Notes under the pieces: generated by a model
Databases searched by the model: none
What the model saw: only the letters and a program-made list of their open reading frames with translations
What the model was told of the DNA's origin: nothing
Assembly (NCBI GenBank): GCA_036570425.1
Contig: DATCYF010000022.1
Location: 62,001-126,000, forward strand
Direction: 5' to 3'
DNA: 64,000 nt
Origin: Rhizorhapis sp036570425
GTDB lineage: Bacteria > Pseudomonadota > Alphaproteobacteria > Sphingomonadales > Sphingomonadaceae
Part shown: positions 60,467-64,000 of the stretch, in pieces
How the letters are laid out: every line of letters starts with the position of its first letter
How positions within the stretch are numbered: the first letter of the stretch is position 1
Made by a program: the position numbers and the translations under genes

Positions 60467-60496
60467 TGCGCCTGCCTTCCCATAGAGGTGGGCGCA
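60467..60496 (+). repeat. Hairpin between pstS and pstC
   Basis: TGCGCC (60467-60472) pairs with GGCGCA (60491-60496); the arms extend to CC/GG with two mismatches, loop about 10 bases. It lies 14 bases after pstS. Such hairpins often stabilise the abundant binding protein mRNA and reduce readthrough to the permease genes, which need fewer copies. Confidence 0.5.
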
Positions 60497-60532
60497 TCAA
60501 ACCTTTATATGCTTCAATCAAGGGAATAAGGC

Positions 60533-61912
60533 GTGACTGGCCCCGCCATTTTATTGCTCATCCTGGGTCTGGGCGTCGTCGCCTGGATCAGTGCGCGCGC
60601 CAAAGCCTCCCGGCTTCAGGCAGGGGGAACCGCGCGCCTGCATAGCAGGCCCAATTATCACGGCTGGTATGTGACGCTGTGGACTATCCTCCCCGCCTGC
60701 CTGTTCCTGATAATATGGAGCAATGTGACGCCAGGGCTTGTCACGCAGGCGGTGCTGGAAAATCCCGCCGCCTCGCAATTGCCTTCCGATGCCTTTGCGC
60801 GTGGCGCGATCCTGTCAGAGGCCCGCAATATGGCGAAAAATCCGCAAACAGCAGTTTTCAATCCGCTGGCCCGGACGTTCGCGCCTCTCTATGCGCAGGC
60901 GCAGGGCCGCTATGACTCCGCGGGCGTTGTCCTGGCTCTGATCCTTGCCTTTGCTGGCGGCGCCTATGCCTTCACGCGCGTCCGGCCGGATTTCCGCGCA
61001 CGGACAAGGGTGGAGCGGCTGATCATGATGACGCTGCTTCTAGCGTCTCTAATTGCTATCATCACGACGGTGGGCATCGTCGCCTCGCTCCTGGTCGAAT
61101 CCTACCGCTTCTTCAGTATCATTTCCCCCATCAACTTCCTGTTTGGCATGAAGTGGAGCCCGCAGTCGGCGGCGCTTGGCTTTGGGCAGGAACATGCTTT
61201 TGGCGCCATCCCGCTCTTCTGGGGCACCATCTTCATCGGCGCGATCATCGCCATGGCCGTCGCAATTCCGCTGGGCCTGATGAGCGCCGTCTATCTCACC
61301 CAATATGCAAAGCCCGTCGTCCGTAAATGGATGAAGCCGATACTGGAGATGCTGGCTGGCGTTCCCACTGTCGTCTATGGTTACTTCGCCGCGCTGACGG
61401 TTGCCCCGGCCTTGCGCGATTTCGCAGTGTCGGTGGGGATCAGCAACGCATCTTCGGAAAGTGCGCTGGCGGCAGGTCTGGTCATGGGCATCATGATCAT
61501 ACCTTTCGTAAGCTCCATGGCCGACGACAGCATCGCCGCCGTACCGCAATCCATGCGCGACGGATCACTTGCCATGGGCGCGACCACCAGCGAGACGATC
61601 AAGCGCGTGCTGATACCCGCTGCCCTGCCCGGTGTTGTCGGCGGCGTGCTGCTTGCCGTCAGCCGCGCTATCGGTGAAACGATGATTGTCGTGATGGCTG
61701 CCGGCCTGGCCGCCAACATGACCATTAATCCGTTTTCCAGCGTCACCACAGTCACGACGCAAATCGTGCAGTTGCTGACCGGCGATCAGGAATTCAACAG
61801 CCCCAAGACACTTGCCGCTTTTGCGCTTGGCCTGGTGCTGTTCATCGTCACCCTCCTTCTCAACATCGTCGCCTTGCGCGTCGTGAAGAAATATCGCGAG
61901 GCATATGACTGA
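60533..61912 (+). CDS. pstC: Phosphate ABC transporter permease PstC
   Basis: A 459-residue inner membrane protein from a GTG start. It is about 140 residues longer than E. coli PstC (319) through an added N-terminal region with two extra membrane helices and a periplasmic loop (about 25-175). The permease core follows from about 178, with AIPLGLMSAVYLTQYAK and the ATPase-coupling loop SETIKRVLIPAALPGVVGG. AIGETMIVVMAAG is the usual end motif. It overlaps pstA by 8 bases. Confidence 0.94.
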   Translation: MTGPAILLLILGLGVVAWISARAKASRLQAGGTARLHSRPNYHGWYVTLWTILPACLFLIIWSNVTPGLVTQAVLENPAASQLPSDAFARGAILSEARNMAKNPQTAVFNPLARTFAPLYAQAQGRYDSAGVVLALILAFAGGAYAFTRVRPDFRARTRVERLIMMTLLLASLIAIITTVGIVASLLVESYRFFSIISPINFLFGMKWSPQSAALGFGQEHAFGAIPLFWGTIFIGAIIAMAVAIPLGLMSAVYLTQYAKPVVRKWMKPILEMLAGVPTVVYGYFAALTVAPALRDFAVSVGISNASSESALAAGLVMGIMIIPFVSSMADDSIAAVPQSMRDGSLAMGATTSETIKRVLIPAALPGVVGGVLLAVSRAIGETMIVVMAAGLAANMTINPFSSVTTVTTQIVQLLTGDQEFNSPKTLAAFALGLVLFIVTLLLNIVALRVVKKYREAYD

Positions 61913-63200
61913 CATGGCATCAGAATCCGTCCCTGCGATGAGCGTCCCGACGGCCCGCGTACCTACGGACTGGAAAAGCAATCGGATGCAACAGCGTATC
62001 CGCAACCGCTATGCATCTGAACGACGCTTCCGGCTCCTTGGCTTGTTCGCCGTTCTGGTTTCTGCGGGTTTCCTTGCTTTTCTACTCATCACCATGGTCG
62101 GCAACGGCGTTCGTGGTTTTACGCAAACCAACATACAACTTCCGGTCGATTTTCGTTCCGCTCCAGTCATGATCGATCCTGCGATGCTGAAGGAAGGAAA
62201 CGCGGACCTGATATTGTCCAGCGCCAATCTGCCTGCCGTCACGGCTCAGGCGGCGAAGGACGCCCTTGGCCCCAACGGCTCAGGCCTGATTTCGCCTAAT
62301 AGCTGGCTGGAACTCCGCAAAGCCATCAAGGCCGATCCAAGCATACTCGACCAGAAAGTCGAAATAACCGTTCCTGCCGCCACGGGCATCGATCTGGCCG
62401 CCAAGGGCGAAGGCAGCGCGAAAGACGAAGCTGCTTATGCGAAGCTGAAGGCCGAAGGCATCGTTTCGACGGATTTCAACACCGCCTTCCTTACCGAAAG
62501 CGACGCCACGGACCCGACGCAGGTGGGTATCTGGGGCGCTTTCAAAGGATCAGTCATCACCATGCTGGTGACGCTGGTGCTGAGCTTTCCGGTGGGGGTG
62601 CTCGCGGCGCTTTATCTGGAGGAATATGCGCCGCGCAATCGCTGGACCGACCTGATCGAGGTATCGATCAACAATCTTGCGGCTGTGCCGTCCATCATCT
62701 TTGGCTTGCTTGGCCTCGCCATTTTCCTCAACCTGCTGCATTTCCCCCGATCCGCCGCGCTCGTCGGCGGCATGACGCTGGCGCTGATGACCATGCCGGT
62801 TATTGTCATTGCCGGACGCAATGCGATCAAGTCCGTACCGCCATCAATCCGTGATGCCGCGTTGGGCATTGGGGCCAGTCCGGTGCAGGTGGTTTTTCAC
62901 CATGTGCTGCCTCTCGCCCTGCCTGGCATCCTGACTGGTACGATCATCGGCATGGCGCGTGCATTGGGCGAAACCGCGCCACTGCTGATGATTGGCATGC
63001 GCGCCTTCATCGCGACCCCGCCGGGAGGGATCACTGATCCGGCGACCGTGCTGCCTGTGCAGATATTCCTGTGGTCGGATGAAGTGAGCAAAGGCTTTGT
63101 GGAAAAGACGTCGGCCGCCATCATCGTCCTCCTGGCCTTCCTGCTCGCGATGAACGGGCTAGCCATTTATCTTCGCAACAAATTTGAAAAGCGCTGGTGA
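61905..63200 (+). CDS. pstA: Phosphate ABC transporter permease PstA
   Basis: A 431-residue permease, again longer than E. coli PstA (296) because of an inserted periplasmic region of about 150 residues between the first and second membrane helices (about 65-200). Core motifs: FPVGVLAALYLEEYAPRNR, coupling loop ASPVQVVFHHVLPLALPGI and MARALGETAPLLMIG. It ends 7 bases before the pstB start codon. Such inserted regions are usual in alphaproteobacteria. The role of the insert is not known. Confidence 0.94.
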   Translation: MTDMASESVPAMSVPTARVPTDWKSNRMQQRIRNRYASERRFRLLGLFAVLVSAGFLAFLLITMVGNGVRGFTQTNIQLPVDFRSAPVMIDPAMLKEGNADLILSSANLPAVTAQAAKDALGPNGSGLISPNSWLELRKAIKADPSILDQKVEITVPAATGIDLAAKGEGSAKDEAAYAKLKAEGIVSTDFNTAFLTESDATDPTQVGIWGAFKGSVITMLVTLVLSFPVGVLAALYLEEYAPRNRWTDLIEVSINNLAAVPSIIFGLLGLAIFLNLLHFPRSAALVGGMTLALMTMPVIVIAGRNAIKSVPPSIRDAALGIGASPVQVVFHHVLPLALPGILTGTIIGMARALGETAPLLMIGMRAFIATPPGGITDPATVLPVQIFLWSDEVSKGFVEKTSAAIIVLLAFLLAMNGLAIYLRNKFEKRW

Positions 63201-63207
63201 CATTATC

Positions 63208-63996
63208 ATGATCGAAACCAAGGATTCCCCGGCTGTGCAGAAGCCCAAGATGACTGCGCGCGACGTCAACGTCTTTTATGGCCAGAAACAGGCGATCAAT
63301 AACGTCTCCATCGATGTCCGCATGGAGAATGTGACGGCCTTCATCGGCCCATCGGGCTGCGGCAAATCGACTTTCCTGCGCACTTTGAACCGCATGAACG
63401 ACACCGTCGCCAATGCGCGCGTGGAAGGGGAAATCACGCTGGACGCAGAGGATATATATGCCTCGTCAATGGACGTGGTGCAGCTTCGCGCGCGTGTGGG
63501 CATGGTGTTCCAGAAGCCCAATCCCTTTCCCAAGTCGATCTATGAGAATGTTGCCTATGGGCCGCGTATCCACGGTCTTGGTGGGTCCAAGGCGGATCTG
63601 GACGTCATCGTCGAAAAATCGCTTCGACGCGCAGGCCTGTGGGACGAAGTCAAGGATCGCCTGCATGAAAGCGGCACGGCGCTTTCCGGTGGTCAGCAGC
63701 AGCGCTTATGCATTGGTCGTGCCATCGCTGTGGAACCCGAGGTCATCCTGATGGATGAACCCTGCTCCGCCCTGGACCCGATCGCAACCGCGAAAATCGA
63801 GGAATTGATTCATGAATTGCGCGGCAAGTACGCCATCGTGATCGTCACCCATAATATGCAGCAGGCCGCCCGCGTGTCGCAGCGCACGGCGTTTTTCCAT
63901 TTGGGAACGTTGGTGGAATATGGCGTAACGTCGGACATCTTCACCAACCCGCGCGAGGAACGGACGAAGGATTATATCACTGGCCGCTACGGCTGA
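63208..63996 (+). CDS. pstB: Phosphate ABC transporter ATP-binding protein PstB
   Basis: The ATPase that drives phosphate import. The frame opens with a TTG at 63184, inside pstA; the ATG at 63208 (MIETKDSPA) is preferred and gives 262 residues. Walker A GPSGCGKST, signature SGGQQQR, Walker B VILMDEPCSALDP and the switch His in VTHNMQQA are all intact. FQKPNPFPKSIYENV is typical of PstB. phoU and phoB normally follow and would lie just beyond the right edge. Confidence 0.97.
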   Translation: MIETKDSPAVQKPKMTARDVNVFYGQKQAINNVSIDVRMENVTAFIGPSGCGKSTFLRTLNRMNDTVANARVEGEITLDAEDIYASSMDVVQLRARVGMVFQKPNPFPKSIYENVAYGPRIHGLGGSKADLDVIVEKSLRRAGLWDEVKDRLHESGTALSGGQQQRLCIGRAIAVEPEVILMDEPCSALDPIATAKIEELIHELRGKYAIVIVTHNMQQAARVSQRTAFFHLGTLVEYGVTSDIFTNPREERTKDYITGRYG

Positions 63997-64000
63997 GTGT

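Noticed and set aside
1..64000. tRNA, rRNA, CRISPR, IS or prophage
   Set aside because: No T-loop/anticodon patterns, spaced direct repeats, transposase or phage genes were seen. A tRNAscan or CRISPR search would be decisive.

Overview
The window comes from a GC-rich alphaproteobacterium, most likely a member of the Sphingomonadaceae (Sphingobium-like). This rests on gene order and family types: bioFDA, nadD-rsfS-rlmH-envC-ctpA, type 2 heme A synthase, MerC beside a Fur/Zur regulator, DUF3617 lipoproteins, and PstC/PstA with long extra N-terminal regions. It reads as ordinary chromosome. I see no rRNA, tRNA, insertion sequence, prophage or CRISPR array.

Layout. 1-4.2 kb (minus): start of the division and cell wall cluster, mraZ-rsmH-ftsL-ftsI-murE, preceded by five MraZ boxes at exact 10-bp spacing. 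4.2-5.8 kb: a small membrane protein and a cysteine synthase. 5.9-7.5 kb: a single-domain response regulator and a HisKA_2 histidine kinase whose membrane domain resembles the plant ethylene receptor. 7.5-8.6 kb: mostly non-coding, with a perfect EcfG-type stress promoter that reads into no recognisable gene. 8.6-13.4 kb (minus): the stress operon prkA-yeaH-spoVR. 13.6-16.6 kb: biotin operon bioF-bioD-bioA. 16.7-19.7 kb: a four-PAS GGDEF-EAL protein. 19.8-24.9 kb: a TetR regulator and a complete tripartite MFS drug efflux system. 25-30 kb: accessory genes (rnk, a broken 5' piece of pncB, a membrane diguanylate cyclase, an SDR dehydrogenase, a plant-like SABATH carboxyl methyltransferase, a serine hydrolase). 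31-37.4 kb (minus): nadD-rsfS-rlmH-envC-ctpA, then dsbB, coq7 and two tandem paralogous secreted proteins. 37.5-42.5 kb: a DUF2189 protein, proA, a YbaK-type deacylase, an acetyltransferase and the rplM-rpsI operon with a clear terminator. 42.6-49.1 kb: cutA, ctaA, merC, zur-like, dxs, and an arylamine N-acetyltransferase between two DUF3617 lipoproteins. 49.1-55.3 kb: uvrB, glmU-glmS, gph. 55.3-58 kb (minus): a four-gene cassette of Tat-exported small protein, PqqD-like chaperone, HprK-related kinase and nucleotidyltransferase. 58-64 kb: phoR, a triple Pho box, and pstS-pstC-pstA-pstB.

The best candidate for an undescribed system is the cassette at 55347-57977. It has the leader-binding, kinase and nucleotidyltransferase parts seen as tailoring enzymes in RiPP (lasso peptide) clusters, but no cyclase or leader protease, and it sits directly behind a small exported protein that could be its substrate. 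Other notable points are the ethylene-receptor-like kinase, the bacterial SABATH methyltransferase, the orphan EcfG promoter and the pncB remnant.

Many start codons were moved from the longest reading frame to a position supported by an ATGA/GTGA/TTGA overlap, a ribosome binding site or family length. Each such case is stated. All family names come from reading the sequence; no database search was run.
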